Assembly: GCA_022574595.1 (NCBI GenBank)
Contig: JACZRS010000005.1
Location: forward strand, 1-64,000
Source: Planctomycetota bacterium
Lineage (GTDB): Bacteria; Planctomycetota; Phycisphaerae; Phycisphaerales; SM1A02
Length of the DNA stretch: 64,000 bases
Direction: 5' to 3'
Notes under the pieces: model-generated
The model's input: only the letters and a program-made list of their open reading frames with translations
What the model was told of the DNA's origin: nothing
Databases searched by the model: none
Translations under genes and position numbers: made by a program
Shown: piece by piece, positions 46,180-56,375 of the stretch
How positions within the stretch are numbered: the first letter of the stretch is position 1
Layout: the number at the start of each line of letters is the position of its first letter

Positions 46180-47244
46180 TCAAAGCTCCTTCACCGTTAC
46201 ATAAACAGGCGTAAGTCGCACTGACACATTATTAATCTCTACTTCACGCGGTATGTAGAAGATGTTGCTGACGACATTTTCGCTTGTGGGATCTACCATG
46301 GACTGGTCCAACGAATACACATGCAGATTCGGCAGGGCAAGAACCGGACGAACCAATTCAACCACCATCTGATTATTGTCATTTCGATATCGTGCCATCA
46401 CTCTGTGCAAATTGTTGTTTTGGTCGAGAAGCCATTGTCCAGGCTCCTGCCAGGATTGCGCTTGGTTAGCGGTGTTGTATGGATCCGTAACAGCAATGTG
46501 CGCATCATCTGCATTGGTTGCAGGATCAATTCCATAGGTGTTCCAAGACGAAGACGTTATGCGGTTTATAGGCAATAGTGGAATATTGGGGGCAAACGTA
46601 TTAAACGAAACTGAATACGCAAAGGATCCCCCACCGACAATCGATGCTCTGTATACAAAGATTGCAACCATGATTTTGCCTTGAAAACGTCTGAACATGC
46701 AGTCCCAAACGTATTCCGGGCGAGGTTGTCGAATATCATCCGAAATAGTCGAACTCATCGGGTAATAGCGTTCTGTCTGTGGGATGCGTATATCCGGCGG
46801 TGTATTCCCGTAAATAAATGTATTCCACGGCAATTCGGAAATTGTGCCGTTACTCCCCAAAGTAAGATCCAAGAACAAATTAATAGTGCCTTTATCATCC
46901 CAATCTGTAACGACCAAATCAGAAGTATAAAATGCTGGCCTTCTCCATCCCCAATCCCCACGAGTTGTAGCGAGTAATGGATCAGGATCATAATCCGGCA
47001 AATTATTTACATCAAGAAATGTTCCAAAGTCCTCTGGGCGGACTCTTGTGCGAATTGTTGCGATGGCATTTTGTGCAACGATTGGGCCGATGATGTCATC
47101 TACGGATTGGCGCTGCTGGGCGATACCCGCAGGGAACAGTGACACGATGCTGATAATCCCAAGCCCCAGAATGAAGATTGCTAACAACACTTCAACTAAT
47201 GAAAAGCCAAGACGCTGTTGCTGATGGTGCTTTGATCTAATCAC
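46180..47244 (-). CDS. GspI/PilV-like pseudopilin
   Basis: 354 residues, GTG 47244 with GGAG 7-8 nt upstream, overlapping the previous stop. Prepilin start RLG|FSLVEVLLAIFILGLGIISIVSLFPAGIAQQRQSVDD. The short N-terminal helix followed by FPAG is what I see in PilV/GspI-like minor pilins of planctomycetes. The C-terminal domain is unlike known enzymes. Confidence 0.78.
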   Translation of the reverse strand: MIRSKHHQQQRLGFSLVEVLLAIFILGLGIISIVSLFPAGIAQQRQSVDDIIGPIVAQNAIATIRTRVRPEDFGTFLDVNNLPDYDPDPLLATTRGDWGWRRPAFYTSDLVVTDWDDKGTINLFLDLTLGSNGTISELPWNTFIYGNTPPDIRIPQTERYYPMSSTISDDIRQPRPEYVWDCMFRRFQGKIMVAIFVYRASIVGGGSFAYSVSFNTFAPNIPLLPINRITSSSWNTYGIDPATNADDAHIAVTDPYNTANQAQSWQEPGQWLLDQNNNLHRVMARYRNDNNQMVVELVRPVLALPNLHVYSLDQSMVDPTSENVVSNIFYIPREVEINNVSVRLTPVYVTVKEL

Positions 47245-48143
47245 TTCATCATCACTCCTGTATAGCGATTAAAATGAATGCGTTTAGCGAAATTCGTTAT
47301 GTAGGCATCCGAACCCGGGCCCGTTAGTTCTATTTCGTAGTTGGCTTGGCCTTGAGATGGATCGGACCAATCCAGCGTTTTATGTTCCCGCGCCTCGTCA
47401 TCACTGTATACCGCCAGAAATGGCGCAATCGAAACGAAGGTCTCATCATCCTCATACTTCTGATTAAAGAAATCTACGTAGATATCCTCTGGCAAGAAGT
47501 CCGTCCCACCGGCTCTCACAAGCGGCCCGTCAACTGGATTGTAATGGAAGTCCACCCATGTCCGGGTGGAATCGGACTGGGAATTACGCGATAGAGTTGT
47601 GCCATCCGGCCCGTACATGACTCCTATCATTACCCCAGGTACCTCGCCAATACCTGTTTCCTGATTGATCGCAAGCAGATGGCTCTGAGTGATCCAAAAA
47701 TAATCCTCATCGTCACCATAGCTAGGTGCAGCTACCTTGATGCCAACTGGCATGCTCCGAATAGCAACATCCGGAATTGGCACAAAACGATCAATGACAT
47801 CGTTACCAAAGCCGTTACTATTAAAATACGATTCGCCAGTCCATTTGGCTGTAATGACTTCAATCGATTGTTTGCGTTTATTCACCCCTTCAAACCGTGG
47901 GCGGAAGACAACCAGCACGATCTGGTTCTTTTTCATAGCCATGGCCCGTGCATTTTCCAGTGCCGCTTTTACGGTATTAACACCCGATGCCAGCCGCGCA
48001 TCTTTGGAAATTGCGCTCATCGACATCACTACCAGCACCGATAGAACCGCAATAACACCCATGGCCACTAATAGCTCAGTCAGTGTAAAGCCGAATGTGT
48101 GTCGCTTATGTCGCGAAGATCGAGATATGTTTGATCTATTCAT
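47241..48143 (-). CDS. GspH-like pseudopilin
   Basis: 300 residues from ATG 48143; the frame runs to 48221 but that would overlap the previous gene by 74 nt, so the later ATG, 5 nt after its stop, is preferred. Prepilin start HTFG|FTLTELLVAMGVIAVLSVLVVMSMSA with Glu at +5, followed by ARLASGVNTVKAALENARAMAMKKNQIVLVVF, the usual GspH/FimT helix and first strand. Confidence 0.8.
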   Translation of the reverse strand: MNRSNISRSSRHKRHTFGFTLTELLVAMGVIAVLSVLVVMSMSAISKDARLASGVNTVKAALENARAMAMKKNQIVLVVFRPRFEGVNKRKQSIEVITAKWTGESYFNSNGFGNDVIDRFVPIPDVAIRSMPVGIKVAAPSYGDDEDYFWITQSHLLAINQETGIGEVPGVMIGVMYGPDGTTLSRNSQSDSTRTWVDFHYNPVDGPLVRAGGTDFLPEDIYVDFFNQKYEDDETFVSIAPFLAVYSDDEAREHKTLDWSDPSQGQANYEIELTGPGSDAYITNFAKRIHFNRYTGVMMK

Positions 48144-48147
48144 AGAA

Positions 48148-48879
48148 CTACTCAATAGGTTCGGGGCGATAAGAATAAATATTGTCTGCTGCCTGCTTAT
48201 AAACTGGCGTATTCGGGTCAAGAGTTAGATCTCCAAACTCGCCATCAGGCCCAGATGAAACAAGCAATAGAGTTCGATTCACCGTCAGGCCATAGATTTT
48301 TTCGTTTGCAGTACGGATAGTCCCATCAGAATCTGCATCTAATGGATCATCATCAAACGGCAGATTTGGATTTGTGATTCTGCCAGGATGAATCAAAGAA
48401 ACTGCTTTGCCCCACGGATCAACAAGATGCAAGCCAGGTGGGTTGCTGCCATTATCAACTTGCAAGAAATCGCTATCAATATTTGCCAGAATGTTACCTA
48501 CAGAATCAACCCTTCTTATCCGTTTTAACGCTAAATCAAGCTGTTCCATAGGATTTATATCATCGTCAACAATTGAGGTATACCCTAGCAAGTCGTAGAA
48601 GATATCTGGTGGTATATCGTTTTCACCCCAGCTAAGTTTTCTTTCTGAAATTAATTCCCACTCTTTAATAGCAGTATCAACTAAGAGCAGAATGTTCTGC
48701 ATTTCGCGCGATTCAGCTTGCGATCTTGCGGAAAGACCGACTGCGAGGACCAAACTAAGAAGCAGCAAGATGATTGCGATCACGACTACAAGTTCGATCA
48801 ATGTGAAGCCGCGTACAGGTTTTCTTGCACAATAGCTTGTAGAAATAGTTCGTAAGTTTCGTTTGGTAGCTTTGATCAT
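48148..48879 (-). CDS. GspG-like pseudopilin
   Basis: 243 residues. Prepilin start VRG|FTLIELVVVIAIILLLLSLVLAVGLSARSQAESREMQNIL with Glu at +5. The globular part includes LVDPWGKAVSLIHPG, the D-x-W-G-x-P-like phrase seen in major pseudopilins, and a C-terminal SSGPDGEFGD. Its ATG overlaps the previous stop by one nt. Confidence 0.82.
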   Translation of the reverse strand: MIKATKRNLRTISTSYCARKPVRGFTLIELVVVIAIILLLLSLVLAVGLSARSQAESREMQNILLLVDTAIKEWELISERKLSWGENDIPPDIFYDLLGYTSIVDDDINPMEQLDLALKRIRRVDSVGNILANIDSDFLQVDNGSNPPGLHLVDPWGKAVSLIHPGRITNPNLPFDDDPLDADSDGTIRTANEKIYGLTVNRTLLLVSSGPDGEFGDLTLDPNTPVYKQAADNIYSYRPEPIE

Positions 48880-49907
48880 TACTGTCCAACCTCCACTACG
48901 TTGTCTTCATTTTCGCCAGAGATTCCATCTCTATCAAAATCGCCCTCATCGCCGCCATCAAAGCGAACGGTCTGATCTAAAAATCGATCCGGTCCCCTTG
49001 AAAACAGTGCAAAGGTCGCTGTCTTAAGTTCAAATGAAGTTGTTGTATCTTCATTATCATCAGCAAGTTCAGGACGGACATCAGTTGCCGAGCCTGGATC
49101 GAGATTATAGGGCCGAAGCACAAACACATCCGCTAGGGTTGGCACAGATTCTCCCAAATTTGGATCTGGGCGATAAGGATACTTAAGCCCACCTTGTCGA
49201 TAAACGCGCCTGTAATAGCGAATGGGTTTACCCCAATAGTCGAGGATAACCTTTGGATCATCAGGGCGATAACTACCTTCGCCTGGCAAGGAAACAGTCC
49301 CACTTTCATCAATACTTCCAATAAGGTGGTCATCTTTTAATTCAAGATATGGCCCATAAACTTTGCCTTCAGAAAGACCGCCCACAAGGTTGCGTTGGGA
49401 GATAGTTCCATCCGCCAACCCCTCAATTGTCGCACCCCACACACCATCAGGTCCCGGATCTCTAAGTCCTAATGCACCAATGTCAGGATTTGGATCACCA
49501 TAACCATCTTGCTTATCAGTTCCATAACCGAGAAGATATTCCGCAAGAGTTGTTACTGAATACCACTCCTGTATATCCCGTACATACTGACCAATGGTAC
49601 CAAAACCTGGACCAGGATCAGGCGGATAACTCAAATTACGATCTACATCCAGAACCGGCGGCAGATAACCTATATCACCTTGAAACCTGACAAGTGCCTG
49701 GCTTATTGATGTCATCAGCGCATGTGTATTTGTAGATTGAGCAGTTCTTGTACCCCGATTAAGGGCGACAATAAGAATACCCAACAGCAAGATGATCATG
49801 GCCGTCACGACCAGCAATTCCAGCAAAGTGAATCCGCTGCGCCTGGTTTGTTTTATCTTAAATACTCTTTGATCGATCATCTGAAACTCGCTGTTTCTTG
49901 GAAGCAT
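48879..49907 (-). CDS. GspG-like pseudopilin, first of the series
   Basis: 342 residues, ATG 49907. Prepilin start RRSG|FTLLELLVVTAMIILLLGILIVALNRGTRTAQSTNTHALMTSI. It has ILDYWGKPIRYYRRV and, near the end, FALFSRGPDRFLD, again the major-pseudopilin pattern. Five such genes in series on one operon suggest a full minor/major set for one rod. Confidence 0.82.
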   Translation of the reverse strand: MLPRNSEFQMIDQRVFKIKQTRRSGFTLLELLVVTAMIILLLGILIVALNRGTRTAQSTNTHALMTSISQALVRFQGDIGYLPPVLDVDRNLSYPPDPGPGFGTIGQYVRDIQEWYSVTTLAEYLLGYGTDKQDGYGDPNPDIGALGLRDPGPDGVWGATIEGLADGTISQRNLVGGLSEGKVYGPYLELKDDHLIGSIDESGTVSLPGEGSYRPDDPKVILDYWGKPIRYYRRVYRQGGLKYPYRPDPNLGESVPTLADVFVLRPYNLDPGSATDVRPELADDNEDTTTSFELKTATFALFSRGPDRFLDQTVRFDGGDEGDFDRDGISGENEDNVVEVGQ

Positions 49908-49956
49908 AATTATTTATGCGTATCGTTCTAAACAAGACCATACAGTGATAAACGCC

Positions 49957-51255
49957 TTACAAAGTAGTATTGGAAACTGATTCGATCATCTTAATTAGAG
50001 GAAGGAACAGTGCTAAAACGATGGTGCCGATGATGGTACCCAGGACAACTACCAGCAAAGGCTCGAGCAGGCTGAGCATACTTTGCACCGCCACATCCAC
50101 TTCTTCATCATAGTTGTCTGCAATTTTCATCAACATGGTATCGAGGTCACCGGTTTCTTCGCCGACGTCGATCATGTTCACAACCAGCGAATCGCACACT
50201 TTAGATTCACGCAGAGGCCCGGCAAAAGTTTCGCCTTCGCGAATTGAGTCGTGTACTTTGGTAAGGGCTTTTTCGTAAACGTAATTACCCGAAGTATCAC
50301 GAGTAATCATGATGGCTTCAAGGATTGGAACACCTGCTGAGATAAGCGTGCCAAGAGTTCTTGTGAATCTGGCTACCGCAGTTTTTTTAACTAATCCTCC
50401 AATAACCGGAATCCATATTCGCATGTAATCAGTTGCAGCGCGTCCCGGGCCTGTCTTTCTAATCAATTTGAAGAATAAGAACAGTAAAACCGGCGATCCA
50501 AGAATCCAAACTGCGCCCGCTACATTTTGGCCAGGCAGTGTCCCAGCCATCCAGTTACTGATATTAATAAGCCAAATGGTTAATCCGGGCAGTTCCACTT
50601 CGAAGTCGTTAAAGATGCTCTGGAATTTCGGGATAACGAAGATCATGATGCCGGTTACGATTAATACTGCAACTGAAATAACCACGGCTGGGTAGATCAA
50701 TGCGCCTATGATTCTGCGGCGTAATCGCTGGGCCTTTTCCATAAATATGGCAAGTCGTTGCAGGATTACATCCAACACACCACCAATTTCGCCTGCGTTT
50801 ACCATTTTGCAGTAAAGACGGTCAAACGCCTTAGGGTTCTTAGCCATGGCATCTGATAAAGTTGAGCCTGCTTCAACATCTTCGGTGACCTGAGCAAGAA
50901 TCGATTTCATCATTCCAGGTTTTTGCTGAGTTTCAAGAATCTGTAAAGAACGAAGCAATGGCAAACCCGCATCCTGAAGCGTGGAAAGCTGTCGCGTAAA
51001 TAGTGTCAGCTTTTTCTGACTGACTTTACCAATAGCAAAATTTATTGAAAACTCTCGTTTTTTCTTTTTCCCTTTAGCTGTTTTCTTGTCACCTCGTACG
51101 CCCGAATCGCCCTTAACCTTCTGTTCTCTTACCGAGGTGGGGAAAAAGCCTTGGCCTTTGATTTGCTGAATCGCTTCTTCACTAGAAACGGCTTCAATAG
51201 TTCCCTTTTGGGGTTTTCCCGCTGAATTTAGAGCTTCATATGCGTAGGTTGTCAT
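49957..51255 (-). CDS. Inner-membrane platform protein GspF/PilC
   Basis: 432 residues from ATG 51255. N-terminal YAYEALNSAGKPQKGTIEAVSSEEA, then two T2SSF domains (about 95-215 and 300-425): FTRQLSTLQDAGLPLLRSL...GSTLSDAMAKNPKAFDRLYCKMVNAGEIGG and FTRTLGTLISAGVPILEAI...ESKVCDSLVVNMIDVGEETGDLDTML, with three membrane helices. Anchors the assembly ATPase. Upstream of the pseudopilins, downstream of the ATPase. Confidence 0.93.
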   Translation of the reverse strand: MTTYAYEALNSAGKPQKGTIEAVSSEEAIQQIKGQGFFPTSVREQKVKGDSGVRGDKKTAKGKKKKREFSINFAIGKVSQKKLTLFTRQLSTLQDAGLPLLRSLQILETQQKPGMMKSILAQVTEDVEAGSTLSDAMAKNPKAFDRLYCKMVNAGEIGGVLDVILQRLAIFMEKAQRLRRRIIGALIYPAVVISVAVLIVTGIMIFVIPKFQSIFNDFEVELPGLTIWLINISNWMAGTLPGQNVAGAVWILGSPVLLFLFFKLIRKTGPGRAATDYMRIWIPVIGGLVKKTAVARFTRTLGTLISAGVPILEAIMITRDTSGNYVYEKALTKVHDSIREGETFAGPLRESKVCDSLVVNMIDVGEETGDLDTMLMKIADNYDEEVDVAVQSMLSLLEPLLVVVLGTIIGTIVLALFLPLIKMIESVSNTTL

Positions 51256-51295
51256 CAAACTGTCCTTACGTTTCTATTACTGTGTTACCGGCAAG

Positions 51296-53056
51296 TTAAT
51301 CGTCGGTGATGGTTTCGCGAACAACTTCATCGATCGTGGTTTGACCTTCATAAATGGCCATCAATCCTGTTTCACGCAAAGTGCGCATTCCACGCTTTCT
51401 AGCCTCATTACGAAGTATGTTGGTTGAGGCTTCCTGCATAATCATATCACGCAACCGATCATCTAAACCCATGATTTCAAAGAGCGCCATTCGCCCCTTG
51501 TAACCACTATGGTTGCATTTTTCACAGCCTCGACCACGGAACAACGTGCGCTCATCCACATCGCTGCGGCGAAGCTGTAATTCCATAAGCTGCTCATCTG
51601 TTGGCGTGTATTCTTCCTTACAATTAAGGCATATACGCCTCACCAGCCTTTGGGCAACGATAGCTTCTATTGTTGCAGTCAAAAGGAAAGGCTCCATGCC
51701 TAAATCAAGCAGTCGCAAGATAGATGAGGGAGCATCGTTTGTGTGCAAAGTAGAGAAAACCAAGTGGCCCGTGAGTGATGCCTGTACTGCAATCTGGGCC
51801 GTTTCATTGTCACGAATCTCACCAACTAGAATCACATCAGGGTCCTGACGCAGGAATGAACGAAGTAGTCGAGCGAAAGTTAATCCCTGATCAGTATTAA
51901 TCTGACATTGAATAAGCCCATCGATGTCATACTCCACAGGATCCTCCGCGGTAAGGATTTTTGTGGTTGGCTGGTTCAGCTCACTAAGTGCAGCATAAAG
52001 CGACGTCGTCTTACCGGAACCTGTTGGTCCGGTGACAATAATAATGCCGTTGGGTTTTTTAATTAGTTTGCGCACAACTTCAAGCTCATCCTTGCGCAGA
52101 CCTATTTTGTCCAAACTTAGCTGAACGTTTGATCTATCTAGAACACGCAACACTACAGATTCGCCAAAGATGGTTGGCAGAACTGACACGCGCAGATCGA
52201 TCGGGTTGTTTCTTACGGTTAATTCAATACGTCCGTCTTGAGGCAAGCGTCGTTCAGCAATATCCAAATTGGCCATAACCTTTATGCGCGAGATGATCGG
52301 TAAAGCCAAGTGCTTCGGTGGAGGGATCATCTCATAAAGAATGCCGTCGATACGGTAGCGCATCTTGAACTCTTCTTCGAAGGGTTCAAAATGGATGTCT
52401 GATGCCTTATCCTTAATAGCTTGTAAAAGCACAAGGTTTAACAAGCGAACAACCTTGTTGTCCTCAGCCGCTTGAGTTAGTTCTTCAAGATCGATCGAAT
52501 CACCGCGACCTGCAAGAGCTGCAAGTGTGTCGGAATCGCCTATCTCCGCCATGATTGTTGACATGGAAGTCTTGTCATCGCTATATCGTTTCTTTAAGAC
52601 CGCATCAATTTGGTCCGCTGGTGCGACGACCGCTTCAACTTTCAAACCCATCATCAAGCGAAGATCATCAACTGCTCTGTAGTTGTCTGGATTTTTAAGG
52701 GCAATAACAATCGTCTTGGTTACACTGTCATACATCAGCGGTACGATCTGATATGTATTAGCAGTTTCAGCAGGCAAAGCATCGATTGTTGAATCTTCGA
52801 TTGCATCTTGTTTGATGTCGACCATTCGCATACCGGCCCGGCCAGCAAGCGCTTCCATCACATCAGACTCGGTGATATGCCCAAGACCAACTAATAGCTG
52901 TCCAAGAGGTTCTTTTCGAGTCTTTTGCAATTGAAGTGCCTCTTGCACTTGATCGCGAGTGACTTTTTTCAGCTTGGTTAGTGCTCGTCCTAATCGACGG
53001 CCTTTAAGCTCAGCTGGGTCAATTGTATTCTTGGGTCTGAATGTGCGGCTCGCCAT
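51296..53056 (-). CDS. GspE/PilB-type assembly ATPase 1
   Basis: 586 residues from ATG 53056 (GGAAAG upstream); the frame opens at 53221 but the extra 55 residues look non-conserved. MshEN-type N-domain (LGRALTKLKKVTRDQVQEAL, LVGLGHITESDVMEAL), then ASDIHFEPFEEEFKMRYRIDG, Walker A GPTGSGKTTSLYAAL, Asp box EDPVEYDIDGLIQCQI, Walker B PDVILVGEIRDNETA and a four-cysteine zinc loop (RICLNCKEEY ... GCEKCNHSGYKG). Powers assembly of the rod. Confidence 0.93.
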   Translation of the reverse strand: MASRTFRPKNTIDPAELKGRRLGRALTKLKKVTRDQVQEALQLQKTRKEPLGQLLVGLGHITESDVMEALAGRAGMRMVDIKQDAIEDSTIDALPAETANTYQIVPLMYDSVTKTIVIALKNPDNYRAVDDLRLMMGLKVEAVVAPADQIDAVLKKRYSDDKTSMSTIMAEIGDSDTLAALAGRGDSIDLEELTQAAEDNKVVRLLNLVLLQAIKDKASDIHFEPFEEEFKMRYRIDGILYEMIPPPKHLALPIISRIKVMANLDIAERRLPQDGRIELTVRNNPIDLRVSVLPTIFGESVVLRVLDRSNVQLSLDKIGLRKDELEVVRKLIKKPNGIIIVTGPTGSGKTTSLYAALSELNQPTTKILTAEDPVEYDIDGLIQCQINTDQGLTFARLLRSFLRQDPDVILVGEIRDNETAQIAVQASLTGHLVFSTLHTNDAPSSILRLLDLGMEPFLLTATIEAIVAQRLVRRICLNCKEEYTPTDEQLMELQLRRSDVDERTLFRGRGCEKCNHSGYKGRMALFEIMGLDDRLRDMIMQEASTNILRNEARKRGMRTLRETGLMAIYEGQTTIDEVVRETITDD

Positions 53057-53323
53057 ATCGTTCTTTCCATAGTCAATCGCTCTTCGAAAAAGACTGCCGG
53101 GCTGAGTTCGAGTCCATTCGACGCGTAAAGCCCTATTAGTGCTTTCTAAAAGAACATGGTTAATAATAAGGCCATTTCTACGCAACGCAAACTCGGTTGG
53201 CCAAAAATATCTAATGGACATCTGGAATATGCCCCGCAGTACTGCTGAGAAAATCTATAATCTTCTAGCGCCCACTCTGGCTCTGTCCCTAAACGACCTC
53301 TAAAATGCCCCCTAAAGCTCCAG

Positions 53324-54433
53324 TTAATCGATCACCGCATCCAGCTCTGTTCTGCCGACCTCACCACCGGATCGGTGAACTTTTTCCGTCAGCTCGCCTG
53401 GATCCTTTCCCTTATCAATCATTTCATCCGCAGCGATAATTCCTTTTTGGTATAGGCTCCAGAGGTGGTCATCAAGCAATTGCATGCCAAATTTTCGCCC
53501 GGTTTGAATTGCCGAATCGATACGGAAGGTCTTATTTTCTCGGATAAGGTTGGATATCGCAGGTGTCACGACCAGGAACTCATAAGCTGCAACAAGTCCT
53601 TTCTTATCTGTTCTAGCAAGAAGCACTTGGCTTAATACGCAAATCAATGAAACAGAAAGCTGCACCCGCACCTGGGCCTGCTGATTAACTGGAAAAGCAT
53701 CAATAATTCGATTGATCGTGCCTGCAGCACCTGTGGTATGCAATGTTGCAAAAACCAAGTGACCAGTCTCCGCAGCTCGAATCGCAGACTCCATAGTCTC
53801 AAGGTCACGCATTTCTCCCACCAGTATCACATCGGGGTCAGCACGTAATCCACGTCTTAGCGCTTCTGAGAAGCTAGGCACATCTACTCCAACTTCACGC
53901 TGATTGATTATCGATTGCTTGTGGTAGTGATAGTATTCGATCGGATCTTCAACTGTGATAATGTGCCGATCAAGATTCGCATTAATATGATCAATCATTG
54001 TCGCCAATGATGTAGTCTTTCCCGATCCAGTAGGACCCGTGACAATAAACAATCCACGTGGCCTGCGAATCAATTCCCTGCAGATTTCGGGCAATCCAAT
54101 CTCTTCAAATGTCAATAGTTTGTTAGGAATCAGTCGTAAAGCTATCGCCACATCACCTCTCTGTCGGAAAACCGCAACACGAAAACGTGCTTCGGTTCCA
54201 TAGGCAAATCCAAAGTCCGAACTTCCTTCTTCCTGAAGTTCTTGTTGAGCTCTCTCAGGTGTGATCGCCTTCATAAGTGCAACCATATCATCTGCATCCA
54301 GAACTTTGGTTTCGAGATTACGCAACTTGCCATGAAGTCGAAGCGTTGGCTTGCGACCTGTGGTCAAATGCAAATCGGATGCGTTTTGTCGTATGACTGT
54401 GTCAAGTAATCGGTCAATTTGTATCGTAGACAT
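53324..54433 (-). CDS. pilT: Pilus retraction ATPase PilT
   Basis: 369 residues. Walker A GPTGSGKTTSLATMIDHIN, Asp box VEDPIEYYHYHKQSIINQREVGVDVPSF, Walker B PDVILVGEMRDLETMESAIRAAETGHLVFATLHT; the AIRAAETGHLVF phrase is PilT-specific and the zinc loop is missing, as expected. Its presence among GspE/F/pseudopilin genes points to a system that can retract. Confidence 0.94.
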   Translation of the reverse strand: MSTIQIDRLLDTVIRQNASDLHLTTGRKPTLRLHGKLRNLETKVLDADDMVALMKAITPERAQQELQEEGSSDFGFAYGTEARFRVAVFRQRGDVAIALRLIPNKLLTFEEIGLPEICRELIRRPRGLFIVTGPTGSGKTTSLATMIDHINANLDRHIITVEDPIEYYHYHKQSIINQREVGVDVPSFSEALRRGLRADPDVILVGEMRDLETMESAIRAAETGHLVFATLHTTGAAGTINRIIDAFPVNQQAQVRVQLSVSLICVLSQVLLARTDKKGLVAAYEFLVVTPAISNLIRENKTFRIDSAIQTGRKFGMQLLDDHLWSLYQKGIIAADEMIDKGKDPGELTEKVHRSGGEVGRTELDAVID

Positions 54434-54503
54434 GGTAAAACTCGTTTTGCTTGTTAAATACTACTTAATAGCTGAATTGATCTTGTTAAAAAAAATACTA
54501 GGC

Positions 54504-56213
54504 TTAGAACTCCTGCTCGGTTTGAGCGAATCTTGCTACTTCACTAGCAGTAGTTTCGCCACGGAGGATTTTACGTTTTCCATCGTGTAATAAACTTTTC
54601 ATTCCAGAGCGTATCGCTGCTTCTCTTAAAACACCTACTGTCGAACGCTTAAATGCAAGCTCTCTGATTTCCGTATTCATAGTCATCATTTCAAAGATAG
54701 CCTTGCGTCCACGGTACCCTATATTCCCGCACGCCCCACATCCAACCGGGTTATGCACGCCATGCTTTTGCAATTCCTCATCCGAAATCTCGATTAGTTT
54801 CATCAACTTTGGATCAGGATCAGGGTCTAACTCCTTGCATTTATCGCAAAGTATTCGAACCAGCCTCTGCGCCATAATTGCTTGTATCGCACTTGCAACA
54901 AGAAACGGCTTAACACCCATATCCAGCAATCTGGTAATTGCAGATGGGGCATCATTTGTATGCAAAGTCGAGAAGACTAAGTGGCCGGTAAGGGCTGCTT
55001 GAATGGCAATTTCCGCAACATCCTTATCACGGATCTCACCAATTAGCACAATATTGGGAGATTGACGTAACATCGCCCGCAAAATAGCCTGGAATGTCAA
55101 ACCAATAGATTCTCGAACTTGACACTGATTGATTCCAGTAAAATTGTACTCAACAGGATCCTCAGCAGTGATGATTTTCTTATCCGGCCGATTCAGAACA
55201 TCAAGCGCTGAATAAAGTGTTGTTGTCTTACCCGAACCAGTTGGCCCGGTAACCAGGAAGATGCCGTTAGGCCTTCGAATGATCTTGTTAAATTGATCAA
55301 GGTTGTCCTGTTCAAAACCTAGATTCCTTAAACCGATCTTCACAGAATCTGGCCGCAAAATTCGCAGCACAATCGACTCGCCGTGATAAGCCGGACAACA
55401 ACTAACACGAAAGTCGATTTGCTCCGCATCAACCGGCATTCTTAGGCGTCCATCCTGAGGAATTCTGCGCTCGGCGATGTTCATACCCGCCATTAACTTC
55501 AACCTGGCAATCAGGGATGGTTGCATTCGCTTAGGCAAATTATCACGAACGTGGCAAACACCATCAATGCGATAACGCAAAATCACACGATCTGACATCG
55601 GTTCAACATGGATATCCGATGCTCTAGTGCGAACTGCTTCGGTAATCATGCGATGGACTAGCCTAATGATCGGAGCATCATCGCCCGCTGTGATATCAAC
55701 CGATGCATCAACTGATCGATCCATCGTTACATCTACAGATTCAGTGACCAGCGACTCATCTGAGAACATTCCCCCCGTCTTGCCAGTTGCTCCGTCAATA
55801 AACAACTTGATCGCACTCTTTGAAGCGATTGCTGTATCAAGCTCTCGGTTCAATCGAAATCTTAATAGGTCCAACAATTCCAAATCCATGGGATCGTGAA
55901 TTACCAGCTTGAGCCGCCCGTTACTTGATCCCAACGGCAGCACCAGGTGCTTCTTGACTAAGTCCTCAGGTATCAAGGAGATATCCACCTTATTGCGCGC
56001 ATCCTCCTGTTCCAGATTGATATATTCCATATCAAACTGTGCAGCCAAAGCTTTTGCGACATCCTCTTCCTTACATAAGCCCGTCTCTATTAAGGACTCG
56101 CCAATGCGCTTGCCAGTTCCTGTCGCTACGCCAATAGCTTGCTCGACCTGCTGAGCGTTTATGGTTCCCCATTCCAGCAGGATTTCACCGAGTTTCTTGC
56201 GTTTTCGAGCCAT
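54504..56213 (-). CDS. GspE/PilB-type assembly ATPase 2
   Basis: 569 residues from ATG 56213 (GGAGA upstream; the GTG/TTG-style extension to 56258 is not needed). KKLGEILLEWGTINAQQVEQAI opens an MshEN domain; an insertion with a Ser/Thr/Asp stretch (VTESVDVTMDRSVDASVDI) precedes the ASDIHVEPMSDRVILRYRIDG box, Walker A GPTGSGKTTTLYSAL, Walker B PNIVLIGEIRDKDVA and a Cys-x2-Cys pair twice (LCDKC, GCGAC). A second, divergent paralogue of the ATPase at 51296 in the same cluster. Confidence 0.93.
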   Translation of the reverse strand: MARKRKKLGEILLEWGTINAQQVEQAIGVATGTGKRIGESLIETGLCKEEDVAKALAAQFDMEYINLEQEDARNKVDISLIPEDLVKKHLVLPLGSSNGRLKLVIHDPMDLELLDLLRFRLNRELDTAIASKSAIKLFIDGATGKTGGMFSDESLVTESVDVTMDRSVDASVDITAGDDAPIIRLVHRMITEAVRTRASDIHVEPMSDRVILRYRIDGVCHVRDNLPKRMQPSLIARLKLMAGMNIAERRIPQDGRLRMPVDAEQIDFRVSCCPAYHGESIVLRILRPDSVKIGLRNLGFEQDNLDQFNKIIRRPNGIFLVTGPTGSGKTTTLYSALDVLNRPDKKIITAEDPVEYNFTGINQCQVRESIGLTFQAILRAMLRQSPNIVLIGEIRDKDVAEIAIQAALTGHLVFSTLHTNDAPSAITRLLDMGVKPFLVASAIQAIMAQRLVRILCDKCKELDPDPDPKLMKLIEISDEELQKHGVHNPVGCGACGNIGYRGRKAIFEMMTMNTEIRELAFKRSTVGVLREAAIRSGMKSLLHDGKRKILRGETTASEVARFAQTEQEF

Positions 56214-56375
56214 GAAATCTCCAAAGCTTCTACCAGTTTGGCACGGACCAATTTCCACACACCCAAACGACTATCTTAGTATGAATCAAACAAACCCGAG
56301 CATCAAATCTGTTAACTCTCGATACTATTGCTACGCTTAACCAACTGCTACAAAATCCCCAATATCCTTATATAT

